From contig CAJMOS010000093.1 in assembly GCA_905215015.1 (NCBI GenBank), positions 1 through 11,843 on the forward strand: a stretch of 11,843 nucleotides of DNA, in the 5' to 3' direction. The DNA comes from an uncultured bacterium. Lineage in GTDB: Bacteria; Spirochaetota; Spirochaetia; Sphaerochaetales; Sphaerochaetaceae. The position numbers and the translations under genes are program-made. Below the pieces are notes generated by a model. The model saw nothing but the letters and a program-made list of their open reading frames with translations. It was not told the origin of the DNA and did not search any database. Position 1 is the first letter of the stretch. The number at the start of each line of letters is the position of its first letter. Of this stretch, positions 1-7,840 are shown piece after piece.

Positions 1-2
1 TC

Positions 3-761
3 TTCGATGTGAACGACGGCGGAGGGGTACGGTTCAACGACTACTGGATCGACACTGGCAATTCGAAGCTGGTGATGGACATGGCGCAGTCGGTGGACCT
101 TGACGTGACGGAGGACCTGGAGAGGGGCATGGCGAGAAGCACGCTCGGCGCCTTTGACGTGGCCGAACTGGGCCAGGCCAAAGGGAACATGGACAAGGTG
201 CAGGCGTTCCTTTTGCAGACGGGCTACCTGACCATCGACCGGGTGGACGACGCGAAGGGGCTGTACTACCTGAGGATGCCGAACCGGGAGGTGGCGGACG
301 CCTATGACGGGAGCCTGCTGGAGCGCCTGCGCAAGGAACCGGTCGAGCACGACCTGGGGGACATGTGCGACGCGCTGAAGGCGGGGGATACGGAGTGGTA
401 CATGGAGATACTCGCGTCGTTTTTTGCCGGCATCCCCTATATGGACGGCAGGAAGAAGGAAGCGGACTACGCGTTGGTGATGGCGGCTCTTGCGCGGCTG
501 ATGCGCAGGCAGGTGAGCGCGGTGGCCGAGGAGCGTACGGGCGAGGGACGGATCGACCTTGTGGTGAAGACGGACAGGCATGTGTACGTGATGGAGTACA
601 AGGTGGACAAGACTGCCGAGACCGCACTTGCTCAGATCAAAGCCAAACACTATGCCGACAAGTTCCGCCTGGAGAAGGGAAAGACAATCCACCTGCTTGG
701 CATCGCCTTCAGCTCTACCGGACACACCGTGCAGGACTGGAAGGAAGAGGTCCTTGCCTGA
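3..761 (+). CDS. AAA-ATPase-like / PD-(D/E)XK nuclease-family protein, C-terminal part (5' end outside window)
   Basis: The frame is open to the left edge, so the true start lies upstream; the GTG at 9 is an internal Val, since the in-frame FDVN and the following NDYWIDTG text read as the middle of the protein. Counting from that GTG, the visible 250 residues contain the FNDYWIDTG segment (residues 9-17) typical of the end of the AAA-ATPase-like domain, a helical middle, and a C-terminal PD-(D/E)XK-like domain with GRID (D183) and MEYK (E196, K198), followed by ALAQI and HYADKF. This matches the two-domain family PF09820 + PF08011, common in multiple copies in anaerobic bacteria, recognised here from motifs only. 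Its biological role is not known; a nuclease activity is inferred from the conserved D...ExK. It converges on the his operon, with 45 bases between the two stop codons. Stop is TGA at 759-761. High G+C like the his genes. Confidence 0.85.
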   Translation, partial: FDVNDGGGVRFNDYWIDTGNSKLVMDMAQSVDLDVTEDLERGMARSTLGAFDVAELGQAKGNMDKVQAFLLQTGYLTIDRVDDAKGLYYLRMPNREVADAYDGSLLERLRKEPVEHDLGDMCDALKAGDTEWYMEILASFFAGIPYMDGRKKEADYALVMAALARLMRRQVSAVAEERTGEGRIDLVVKTDRHVYVMEYKVDKTAETALAQIKAKHYADKFRLEKGKTIHLLGIAFSSTGHTVQDWKEEVLA

Positions 762-789
762 AAGAAATACGTACACGCAGACCTCTTCC
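743..789. repeat. 10-bp inverted repeat between convergent genes
   Basis: GGAAGAGGTC at 743-752 is perfectly complementary to GACCTCTTCC at 780-789, with a 27-base loop. The left arm lies in the last codons of the plus-strand gene and the right arm in the gap before the hisI stop. The location between convergent genes suggests a shared hairpin terminator. However, no U-tract follows directly on either strand (the TTTT at 801-804 begins 12 bases after the right arm on the plus strand), so a canonical intrinsic terminator is not supported. No other terminator is visible at the end of the his operon. Confidence 0.4.
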
Positions 790-806
790 GTGTCGAAGCC
801 TTTTCC

Positions 807-1415
807 TTACTTGCTGTGCCGTGCCTTCAGGCGGGCAGCCACATCCTCGATGGTATGGCCCTTTACCGAAAGCAATACCATCAAATGGTAGACCAAGTCG
901 GAACATTCGCCGAGGAAATCCTCGTCATCGTCGTCTTTGCTGGCGATGATGGTCTCTACCGCCTCCTCGCCCACCTTCTTGGCAATCTGGTTCAGGCCGC
1001 GCTTGAACAAATGGTCGGTGTAAGAACCAGGTACCGGGTTCTGCTTGCGGTCCTCAATCACCTTTCCAAGCGTCTGCAGGAAGAGAATCGGGTCCTCTCC
1101 CGCACTCTTGTTGTCCTCTCCGAAGCAGGTGTCCTGTCCGGTATGGCAGACCGGTCCGGTAGGAACCGCCTTGATCAAAAGCGTGTCCCTGTCACAATCA
1201 GGGATGATTTCCCTGACTTTCAGGAAGTGGCCGCTGGTCTCCCCTTTGGTCCAGAGTTTCTGACGGGTACGGGACCAGAAGGTCACCAGGCCTTTCTCCT
1301 GGGTAATCCTCAAGGACTCCTCGTTCATATACCCCAGCATCAGCACCTTGCCGGTCTGCGGATCCTGGATAATGGCAGGCACCAGGCCATTGCCCTTGGC
1401 AAAATCAAGTTCCAT
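807..1415 (-). CDS. hisI: Bifunctional phosphoribosyl-AMP cyclohydrolase / phosphoribosyl-ATP pyrophosphatase (HisIE)
   Basis: Catalyses steps 2 and 3 of histidine synthesis: hydrolysis of PR-ATP to PR-AMP (HisE half), then ring opening of PR-AMP to ProFAR (HisI half). The 202-residue protein is the normal length for the fusion. The HisI domain (about 1-110) carries FWSRT, LWTKGETSG and the metal site DCDRDTLL (C74), GPVCHTG (C90) and TCF (C97), the three conserved zinc cysteines. The HisE domain (about 112-200) has LFKRG, the VGEEAVET helix (148-155) and the SDLVYHL helix. It is the last gene of the operon; its ATG follows the hisF TAA after 3 bases, with GAGGAT upstream as ribosome binding site. 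The wording of both domains resembles Bacteroidota HisIE as I remember it, a hint of transfer that needs a tree. All catalytic features look intact. Confidence 0.96.
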   Translation of the reverse strand: MELDFAKGNGLVPAIIQDPQTGKVLMLGYMNEESLRITQEKGLVTFWSRTRQKLWTKGETSGHFLKVREIIPDCDRDTLLIKAVPTGPVCHTGQDTCFGEDNKSAGEDPILFLQTLGKVIEDRKQNPVPGSYTDHLFKRGLNQIAKKVGEEAVETIIASKDDDDEDFLGECSDLVYHLMVLLSVKGHTIEDVAARLKARHSK

Positions 1416-1418
1416 AGC

Positions 1419-2183
1419 TTACATCCTCATCGGAATCCCGCTTGCAGCGAGATATGTCTTCAAATCGTGCATGTCCACCTCATGGAAGTGGAAAATCGAG
1501 GCGGCGAGCGCCGCGTCGGCCTTCCCCTTGGTGAAGACATCCCGGAAATGTTCCCTGTTGCCCGCGCCCCCGCTGGCTATGACGGGAATGGAGACCGCTT
1601 CACTTACCGCACGGGTCAGGTCGATGGCGAAGCCATCCTTCGTCCCGTCGTGGTCCATGCTGGTCAGAAGTATCTCGCCGGCGCCCCGGTCCTCAACCTC
1701 TTTCACCCATTCCATGACTGGTTTACCGGTCGGAGTGCGGCCGCCATCCACGTAGACCTCCCAGCCACCCGCCAAAGAGGGATTGCTCCTCGCATCGACC
1801 GCGCAGACGACACACTGGGAACCAAAACGGCGGGACAGGCGGTCGAGCAAGCCAGGATTCCTGACCGCTTTGCTGTTGACCGAAATCTTGTCCGTACCAG
1901 CGTCAAGAAGACGAGCCACATCGTCATCGCAGGAAATCCCCCCACCCACGGTAAAAGGAATGTTGATCCGCTCGGCAATCCTGCGCACCAATTCCGCAAA
2001 GGTCTTCCGACCCTCGATGGTCGCGGTGATATCCAGGAAGACCAGTTCGTCCGCACCAACTGCCGAGTAGGCAGCGCCAAGCTCGACCGGATCCCCGGCA
2101 TCACGAAGCCCGACAAAGTTGATGCCCTTCACCGTACGTCCGTTCTTGACGTCCAGGCAAGGAATAATCCGTTTAGCCAGCAT
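1419..2183 (-). CDS. hisF: Imidazole glycerol phosphate synthase, cyclase subunit HisF
   Basis: Forms a complex with HisH; uses the ammonia released by HisH to convert PRFAR into imidazole glycerol phosphate and AICAR. The 254 residues are full length for this (beta/alpha)8 barrel. The start reads MLAKRIIPCLDVKNGR, with catalytic D11 in CLDVKNGR and the second catalytic acid D130 in CAVDAR. The phosphate-binding glycine turns are visible at FTVGGGI (77-83) and VIASGGAG. The ATG at 2183 overlaps the end of hisA by 11 bases (2173-2183), with GGAGG six bases upstream inside hisA, which fixes the start. Translational coupling to hisA is likely. Nothing unusual in the sequence. Confidence 0.97.
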   Translation of the reverse strand: MLAKRIIPCLDVKNGRTVKGINFVGLRDAGDPVELGAAYSAVGADELVFLDITATIEGRKTFAELVRRIAERINIPFTVGGGISCDDDVARLLDAGTDKISVNSKAVRNPGLLDRLSRRFGSQCVVCAVDARSNPSLAGGWEVYVDGGRTPTGKPVMEWVKEVEDRGAGEILLTSMDHDGTKDGFAIDLTRAVSEAVSIPVIASGGAGNREHFRDVFTKGKADAALAASIFHFHEVDMHDLKTYLAASGIPMRM

Positions 2184-2901
2184 GTTCGACCTCCTTCAGC
2201 TCCTCAGGAGTGAACCGACCCTCCAGAAGGGCTTTGCCCACCACCACTCCGTAGAGCCCAGCTTGCTGCAGGGCGCGGATGTCATCCAGGCTGGAGACAC
2301 CCCCGCTTGCGATGAAGCGGGCCGTGGGAAAGCGCTTCACCAGACGCTCGTACAAACCGATCGAGGGACCGCCAAGCATTCCATCACGGGCGATATCCGT
2401 GGAAAGGAACAAGTCCAGTCCGTGCCCCAGATAAAAGGAACAGAGCTCTTCGACGCTCGTATCCGTCACAACCTTCCATCCATTGGTGGCGATCCTGCCA
2501 TCCTTGCTGTCGCAACCGATGATCAAATGGCCGGGCCCATACTTCTTTGCCCAGGACAGGACCGCGTTCCGGTCCTGCACGGCAACAGAGCCACAGGTGA
2601 CCATCTGCGCGCCGGCATCCAGCGCCTCGCGCAGGTTGGCCTCGTCCTTGATTCCTCCGCCGAAATCGACGACCAGACGGGTCTGGCTGCAGATTGCCTC
2701 GAGCACCTTCAGGTTCTCGATCCTCCCCCCTTTGGCACCATCCAGATCGACCAGGTGCAGCCGCTTGAAGCCGGCCGCCTCGTAGCGCTTGGCTATTTCA
2801 AGCGGAAGACCGTATTGCTTGCTCTGCCCGTAGTCCCCTTGGACGAGCCGGACACAGGTTCCGCCAATCAGGTCGATGGCAGGAATGCATTGCATGCTCA
2901 T
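2173..2901 (-). CDS. hisA: 1-(5-phosphoribosyl)-5-[(5-phosphoribosylamino)methylideneamino]imidazole-4-carboxamide isomerase HisA
   Basis: Amadori-type isomerase that turns ProFAR into PRFAR, the substrate of HisFH. The 242-residue TIM barrel starts MSMQCIPAIDLIGG, with catalytic D10 in AIDLIGG. The second catalytic acid is expected at D131 in IIGCDSKDG. Phosphate-binding loops are seen at DFGGGI (79-84) and ASGGVSS. The ATG at 2901 overlaps the hisH TGA in a four-base ATGA (2898-2901), the usual sign of translational coupling; a second ATG two codons on is also possible. It is a paralogue of hisF next to it, and the two were told apart by SMQCIPAIDLIGG (HisA) against CLDVKNGR (HisF). The sequence looks fully functional. 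Confidence 0.97.
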   Translation of the reverse strand: MSMQCIPAIDLIGGTCVRLVQGDYGQSKQYGLPLEIAKRYEAAGFKRLHLVDLDGAKGGRIENLKVLEAICSQTRLVVDFGGGIKDEANLREALDAGAQMVTCGSVAVQDRNAVLSWAKKYGPGHLIIGCDSKDGRIATNGWKVVTDTSVEELCSFYLGHGLDLFLSTDIARDGMLGGPSIGLYERLVKRFPTARFIASGGVSSLDDIRALQQAGLYGVVVGKALLEGRFTPEELKEVEHAG

Positions 2902-3494
2902 ACCCGCTCCAGGAAGTTCTTCAACATCAGCTCGCCCAAATCCCCGCTCTTCTCCATGTGGAACTGGCTCGCGTAGAAATTATCCTTGCGCAGCACGCTG
3001 GTGAACGTGATTCCATCATACTGGGTAAGGCCGATTGAGAAGGGACAGACCGGCACATAGTAGCTGTGGACAAAGTAGCACCAAGCATGGTCTCCCAGCC
3101 CCTCGAAGAGCTTCTCTCCGCGACGAAAGCTGACCGTATTCCATCCCATATGAGGGATTTTCACCCCTTCGTGCTCCGGAAAGCGCACTACCGGGACATC
3201 GATGATGCCAAGGCAGTCCGTATCGTGCTCCTCGCTGTGGGTACAGAGGAGCTGCTCGCCAAGGCAGATGCCTAAAAAAGGTTTCTTCAGGTTCCGGATT
3301 ACCTCGACCAACCCCTTTTCGCGCAGGTCCGCCATGGCGGTACTTGCCTCTCCCTCACCGGGAAAAATCACCTTGTCGGCAGCCTGCAGCACCTTGGCAT
3401 CATCGGTCACGATCGGGTCGACGCCCAACCGCTGGAGGGCGCAGATCACCGAACGGGTATTGCCTGCGCTGTATTTGACAATCGCAACCTTCAT
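2898..3494 (-). CDS. hisH: Imidazole glycerol phosphate synthase, glutaminase subunit HisH
   Basis: Class I glutamine amidotransferase that hydrolyses glutamine and channels ammonia to HisF. I start it at the ATG at 3494 (198 aa, MKVAIVKYSAGNTRSV) rather than the GTG at 3497, because AGGGAG then stands six bases upstream instead of three; the gene still overlaps the hisB TGA by one base. The triad is C77 in GICLGEQ, H179 and E181 in QFHMEKSG; FVHSYY is at 141-146. Three positions around the active site differ from the usual consensus: the oxyanion strand PGVG is PGEG (45-48), the residue two after the nucleophilic Cys-Leu is Glu (GICLGEQ where GICLGMQ is common), and the HPE motif reads HME. 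The triad itself is intact, so activity is still expected. The VKY.AGN opening and DTDCLGI segment resemble Bacteroidota HisH. Confidence 0.95.
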   Translation of the reverse strand: MKVAIVKYSAGNTRSVICALQRLGVDPIVTDDAKVLQAADKVIFPGEGEASTAMADLREKGLVEVIRNLKKPFLGICLGEQLLCTHSEEHDTDCLGIIDVPVVRFPEHEGVKIPHMGWNTVSFRRGEKLFEGLGDHAWCYFVHSYYVPVCPFSIGLTQYDGITFTSVLRKDNFYASQFHMEKSGDLGELMLKNFLERV

Positions 3495-4591
3495 CACAGA
3501 CTCCCTTTGGTCGACGGAAGCTCGTCAGACCAGTAATAGCGGCGTACCGCCTGCCGCACGGCATGGGCAAAACCCTTGAACAGAGCCTCTGCCTGATGGT
3601 GGGTGTTGCCCTCGCTCACCTGCATGTGCAGGTTGCACTGGGCAGCGTCACTGAACGACTTGAAGAAGTGCTCCACCATCTCGGTAGGGAAGGTACCGAC
3701 ATACTGGCGGCTGAACGGGCACTGCCAGATGAAGTCAGGACGGCCGGAGAAGTCGATGGCGACCTGCGCCTGCACGTCATCCATAGGAAGCAGCTCGCCC
3801 CCATAGCGGCTGATGCCGCGTTTGTCCCCTAGCGCCTTCAGGACTGCGGTCCCCAGGACAATCGCCACATCCTCCACGGTATGGTGCTCATCCACCTCAA
3901 GGTCTCCATGGGCATGGAGGTCGACGTCGAAGTTGGTATGCCGGACAATCTGGTCCAACATATGGTCGAAAAAACCGATACCGGTCTCCAGCCGGCCCTT
4001 TCCCGTTCCGTCCAGGTTGACCGTCAGGTGGATCTGGGTTTCCTTGGTCTGGCGCTCGACACTGGCGATACGCGAGGTGTGCTTGCCATCCCCAAGCAGG
4101 AAGCAAACGATGTCATTCCAATTGGTGCTGGAAAAAAGCACTCCTTCGCAAGAGCCAAAGAACACCACCTTGCAACCAAGCGCCTCTGCCAGCGGGAGCA
4201 TCGCCTTGTCGGAAGTGACCAGCACTGAATGGTCCAGGTCATAGCGCTCGTCCCTCGCCCAATCAAAAAGGACACCGGAGGGAAGCGCGCTGGGATATCT
4301 GTCCTCCTCCAAGGTGAAATCCCATACCTCGCGGTCGAAATCAATCCCTTGGCTGCGGAGGGTGTCGACCAGATTGCTCCGGCCTTTCTCAAAGGACTCC
4401 CGCTCATGTCCGGGGGTACCCACGCCACGCTCGGGACAGGCCAGGACAAAGGCGAAGGGCCCCTCGGCACGCAGACGCGCCAAGGCAGGAATCACCCGCT
4501 CGCTGTAGACGAAACGGCTTTCCTCGCTCACTCCGGCATCCTGGAACACCACGGTGCGCGGATCGATCAGCAACAGCGGCGTATGGTTCAT
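3494..4591 (-). CDS. hisB: HisB: imidazoleglycerol-phosphate dehydratase with a degenerate N-terminal HAD (histidinol-phosphatase-like) domain
   Basis: The 365-residue protein has the length and layout of bifunctional HisB. The C-terminal dehydratase (about 178-365) is intact: FFDHML (H210), DEHHTVED (H236, H237, E240), VEHFF (H308), THHQAEA (H331, H332, E335) and the terminal LPSTKG; it makes imidazole acetol phosphate. Residues 1-170 line up with the HAD phosphatase half, including LLLID at the start, VIPALARL, SQGIDFD and LPLAEALG, but the catalytic signatures are gone: DxDGT is DPRTV (10-14), the ITNQ motif is LACP, the zinc-binding Cys/His cluster is absent, and the GDRxTD motif is TSDKAM. 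I infer a dead phosphatase, kept perhaps for structure. The ATG overlaps the hisC TGA in ATGA (4588-4591), which sets the start; the longer open frame reaching into hisC is spurious. Confidence 0.95.
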   Translation of the reverse strand: MNHTPLLLIDPRTVVFQDAGVSEESRFVYSERVIPALARLRAEGPFAFVLACPERGVGTPGHERESFEKGRSNLVDTLRSQGIDFDREVWDFTLEEDRYPSALPSGVLFDWARDERYDLDHSVLVTSDKAMLPLAEALGCKVVFFGSCEGVLFSSTNWNDIVCFLLGDGKHTSRIASVERQTKETQIHLTVNLDGTGKGRLETGIGFFDHMLDQIVRHTNFDVDLHAHGDLEVDEHHTVEDVAIVLGTAVLKALGDKRGISRYGGELLPMDDVQAQVAIDFSGRPDFIWQCPFSRQYVGTFPTEMVEHFFKSFSDAAQCNLHMQVSEGNTHHQAEALFKGFAHAVRQAVRRYYWSDELPSTKGSL

Positions 4592-5658
4592 TCCTTCCAC
4601 TCCTTCAAGGCATCGATGACGGCCTGGTTCTCTTGTGCGTTGCCGACGGTAATCCTCAGGCAATTTCCGCAGTGCAGCTCCTTGCTGCGGTTGCGGACGA
4701 TGATGCCCTTGGCCATCAGGTATGCATAGATCTTGTTTGCGTCGCGCACTTTCACCAACAGGAAATTCGCATCGGAAGGATAGACCTTCTCGACACAGGA
4801 AAGCCCCGCCAAGGATGCGGCGAATAGCGGTCGCTGCTTCAGGATATCCGCCTTGCCAGCCATGACCTCCTTCCAGTTTGCCAGATCCTCGAGCGCGGCA
4901 TCCTGCGCAGGGGACGAGACGTTGTACGGATACTTCATGGAGGCCATGACCGCACAGATTTCCTCGCTGGCCACCAGAATGCCGATACGGGCTCCGGCCA
5001 GGGCCCAGCATTTGCTCAGCGTGCGCAGCACGACCAGGTCGGGATACCGGGGCTGCAGGCTGACCGCTGATTCGACCGAGGAGAAATCATGGTACGCTTC
5101 ATCGACGACCGTGATGCCGTCAAAGTTCCTGGCAATCTCTTCAATCTGGTCCAAAGGAAAGGCATTGGCCGTCGGGTTGTTCGGCGAGCAGATGAACAGC
5201 AGCTTCAGCCGGCCTTCGCCATCCTTGCGGCCTTTTTTCTCGTTTCTCAGGTATGCCAGGATAGCCTCCATGTCGAGCTGGAAGTCCGTTTTGAGCGGAA
5301 CCATGTCCACCTTCACATCGTTGATGTCGCAGAAAACCCGGTAGGCGTCATAGGTCGGGGGCAGCAACAGGACATGGTCTTTCCCCGGCACGCAGAACAT
5401 GCGTATCAGGTTGTCGATCACCTCGTCGCTGCCGTTGCCGATGACCGTATGGGTTGCCTTCAGTCCCATATGCTTCTCAATCTCGGTCCTGAGCCGGGTG
5501 CAAAGCGGGTCGGGATAGCGGTTGCGGGCAGGCTTCTCCACGAAATCCTGCCAATTCTCGTTCGCATCCAGAAAGACCGACGCGGTTCCCTTGAAATCAT
5601 TGCGCGCGCAGCTGTAGGGTACTAGTTCGGCGATATTCTTTCTCAGTAGTTCTCTCAT
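4588..5658 (-). CDS. hisC: Histidinol-phosphate aminotransferase HisC
   Basis: PLP-dependent, fold type I aminotransferase that converts imidazole acetol phosphate plus glutamate into histidinol phosphate. The 356 residues are a normal length. Visible landmarks are DANEN near the N terminus (31-35), YPDP (48-51), GNGSDE for the phosphate cup (74-79), PTYDAY (101-106), CSPNNPT (157-163), VVDEAYHDF with the PLP-pyridine Asp (D186), and TLSKCWALAGARIG with the Schiff-base lysine K216 and substrate Arg R224. The ATG at 5658 lies one base after the hisD TAA, and the gene ends inside the hisB start, so it is coupled on both sides. The lysine loop reads SKCWALAGAR where SKAFGLAGLR is more common; this is within family variation. 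Confidence 0.96.
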   Translation of the reverse strand: MRELLRKNIAELVPYSCARNDFKGTASVFLDANENWQDFVEKPARNRYPDPLCTRLRTEIEKHMGLKATHTVIGNGSDEVIDNLIRMFCVPGKDHVLLLPPTYDAYRVFCDINDVKVDMVPLKTDFQLDMEAILAYLRNEKKGRKDGEGRLKLLFICSPNNPTANAFPLDQIEEIARNFDGITVVDEAYHDFSSVESAVSLQPRYPDLVVLRTLSKCWALAGARIGILVASEEICAVMASMKYPYNVSSPAQDAALEDLANWKEVMAGKADILKQRPLFAASLAGLSCVEKVYPSDANFLLVKVRDANKIYAYLMAKGIIVRNRSKELHCGNCLRITVGNAQENQAVIDALKEWKE

Positions 5659-5659
5659 C

Positions 5660-6955
5660 TTAGTTTCCCATGCGGATCGTCATCGCCGCCTTGTGGGCGT
5701 CAAGGCTCTCGCCATCCGCCATCGTCTCGATTGTCTTTGACAGGCCCTTCAGGCCTTCTTTGGACAACTCCTGCACGGTCAGCTTCTTGATGAAGGAGTC
5801 AATGCTCACTCCACTGTAGCTATGGGCCCACCCTGACGTTGGCAGCGTATGGTTGGTGCCGCTTGCGTAATCTCCAGCGCTTTCGCAGGACCAAGGCCCG
5901 AGGAAGACCGAACCGGCACTCTCGATCAAGGGAAGGACCTTTCCATACTCCTGGCAGTTGATGATCAAATGCTCGGGGGCGTATGCATTGGCGATGCGTG
6001 CCGCGCCTTCCTTGTCATGCATGACGATCGCGTGGGAATGGGAAAGGCTGGAAAGCAGGAATTTGCCCCGTTTCAGGGTCGAGAGCTCCTTTGCGATGGC
6101 AGCCTCCACCTTGTCCAGGTATTCCGCCGCCTCTTTCCCTTGGGAGACCAGCACCAGCATGGCTTGGCTGTCAGGCCCATGTTCGGCCTGGCTCAGAAGG
6201 TCGCTGGCGACAAAGGCAGGGTCGCTCTTCGTGTCGGCGATGACCATGACTTCGCTCGGACCGGCTGGCATGTCGATGGCGCAGCTTTCGCTGACCTGGA
6301 GTTTCGCCTCCATGACGAAACGGTTGCCAGGTCCGAAGATCTTGTCGACCTTGGGCACGCTTTCGGTGCCATAGGCCATGGCCGCCACGGCCTGGGCCCC
6401 GCCGACCTTGAAGACATCGGTCACTCCGCCCACCTTGGCTGCATAGAGGATGGCAGGGTTGACCTTGCCATCCGGTCCAGGAGGCGTGCAGAGCACGATC
6501 TTCGGGCAACCGGCGACGTGGGCCGGGATGGCGAGCATCAAGACAGTGCTGAACAGCGGTGCGGTACCGCCGGGAATGTAGAGGCCTACCGTATGGATCG
6601 GAACAATCCGGCGGAAAAGTCTCACCCCTGGTTCCACCTCAAGGATCTCCCCTTTGGGAACCTGAATCTCATGGAAGGCACGAATGTTGTGACTGGCCTG
6701 TTTCAAGGCCTGCTTCAAATCACTGTCAACCAGCTTCTCCGCTTCAGCCAGTTCTTGTGTGGACACTTTCAGGGAGGAAAGTCTCGCATGGTCGAACTGC
6801 GCTTCCAAGGAGAACAGGGCTTTGTCCCCCTCTTCCTTGACCTGGTCCAGAATCGACCGGACACTTTCTGCGACCGCGCTGCGATCCAGTTCCGCCCTCT
6901 TCAGGAGCACCTGAAGCCGTCCATCATCCGGCTCCTCGTCACGACTCAGATACAT
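5660..6955 (-). CDS. hisD: Histidinol dehydrogenase HisD
   Basis: Zinc- and NAD-dependent enzyme that performs the last two oxidations, histidinol to histidinal to histidine. The 431 residues are full length. Expected zinc ligands are Q256 and H259 in LSQAEHGPDSQ, D362 in GDYASGTNH and H421 in LDAHKAAMTIR; the catalytic pair E328-H329 sits in YAPEHL. Other family signatures: GLYIPGG (124-130), GGAQAV (185-190), IFGPGNRFV (207-214) and DMPAGPSE (228-235). The ATG at 6955 follows the hisG TGA after seven bases, with GAGG five bases before the start. Nothing is missing or odd. Confidence 0.98.
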   Translation of the reverse strand: MYLSRDEEPDDGRLQVLLKRAELDRSAVAESVRSILDQVKEEGDKALFSLEAQFDHARLSSLKVSTQELAEAEKLVDSDLKQALKQASHNIRAFHEIQVPKGEILEVEPGVRLFRRIVPIHTVGLYIPGGTAPLFSTVLMLAIPAHVAGCPKIVLCTPPGPDGKVNPAILYAAKVGGVTDVFKVGGAQAVAAMAYGTESVPKVDKIFGPGNRFVMEAKLQVSESCAIDMPAGPSEVMVIADTKSDPAFVASDLLSQAEHGPDSQAMLVLVSQGKEAAEYLDKVEAAIAKELSTLKRGKFLLSSLSHSHAIVMHDKEGAARIANAYAPEHLIINCQEYGKVLPLIESAGSVFLGPWSCESAGDYASGTNHTLPTSGWAHSYSGVSIDSFIKKLTVQELSKEGLKGLSKTIETMADGESLDAHKAAMTIRMGN

Positions 6956-6962
6956 ATATGCC

Positions 6963-7823
6963 TCACTCCGTCATCTTCTCGATGGCCGTCACCAGGATGC
7001 CTTCGGCACCAAGGTTCTTCAATTGCTCGACCACATCCCAGAAATGGTCCTCCTGGACTACCGTCTGGACCGACACCCATCCCTGTTCGAGCAGATGGGT
7101 CACGGTCGGGCTCTTCATGCCGGGCACAATCTTACGGACCTTTTCCAGTTCCTTTTCCGGCAGGTTGAACATGATGTACTTGTAGCCTTGGGCTTTCTGC
7201 ACGGCGTTGATGCGCAGCATCAGCCGCCGGAGGATTGCCTGCTTTTCTTCGTTTCCCATATCCTGGCGCGCAATCAGGACCGCGCTGGTCCTGTAGACGC
7301 ACTCGGCTTCACGCAGGCCATTGGCCTTCAGGGTGGTACCGGTGGAAACGAGATCGCAGATGCAGTCGGCGATGCCGATGGCAGGGGTCACCTCGACGGA
7401 ACCGGAGACGTTGACGAACTTGGCATGCACACCATGCTCGGCAAGCACCCTTCCCAGGATGCCCGGGTAGCTGGTGGCGATCCGCTTTCCCTCCAGCGAG
7501 GAAAGCCCCTGATACTCAAAATCGACGGGAACGGCGACCGACAGCCTGCATTTGGCGAAGCCGAGATCCTTGACCACTTTCAACGGAAGGTTCTGCTCGT
7601 CGTACTCGTTACGGCCGACAATGCCGATATCGGCGATACCGTCGTGGACATAGCCAGGAATATCGTCGTCACGGACAAACAGGAACTCCAAAGGAAAGTT
7701 ATAGGCCCTCTCTTTCAGGACCCGGCTTTCGGTATCGAACTGGATGCCGCAATCCTTGATCAGCCTAAGGCTGTCCTCGGCCAGTCGTCCCTTGCTCTGG
7801 ATTGCGATGCGTAATGTCTCCAT
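6963..7823 (-). CDS. hisG: ATP phosphoribosyltransferase HisG, long form with C-terminal regulatory domain
   Basis: First and committed step: condenses ATP with PRPP to phosphoribosyl-ATP. At 286 residues this is the long, homohexameric type that does not need HisZ. The catalytic part (about 1-210) shows IAIQSKGRL near the start (7-14), GIADIGIVGRNEYDE (62-76) and the PRPP-binding loop DLVSTGTTL (157-165). The last 75 residues (from about GYKYIMFN) form the ACT-like domain that binds histidine in this subclass, so end-product inhibition is expected. The ATG at 7823 has a perfect AGGAGG five bases upstream. It is the first structural gene of the operon, and its start lies 18 bases after the U-tract of the attenuator terminator, so its transcription is governed by the leader described separately. 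Confidence 0.97.
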   Translation of the reverse strand: METLRIAIQSKGRLAEDSLRLIKDCGIQFDTESRVLKERAYNFPLEFLFVRDDDIPGYVHDGIADIGIVGRNEYDEQNLPLKVVKDLGFAKCRLSVAVPVDFEYQGLSSLEGKRIATSYPGILGRVLAEHGVHAKFVNVSGSVEVTPAIGIADCICDLVSTGTTLKANGLREAECVYRTSAVLIARQDMGNEEKQAILRRLMLRINAVQKAQGYKYIMFNLPEKELEKVRKIVPGMKSPTVTHLLEQGWVSVQTVVQEDHFWDVVEQLKNLGAEGILVTAIEKMTE

Positions 7824-7840
7824 GGAATCCTCCTGATACG

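Noticed and set aside
816..2213. 465-codon open frame on the plus strand
   Set aside because: It lies antisense to hisIE and hisF, whose proteins are unmistakable. High G+C codon bias of the his genes leaves the opposite strand open, as also seen opposite hisA, hisC, hisD and hisG.
3494..5011. Extension of hisB upstream to 505 residues
   Set aside because: The extra N-terminal text is an out-of-frame reading of hisC. The ATG at 4591, in a four-base overlap with the hisC stop, gives a normal HisB length.
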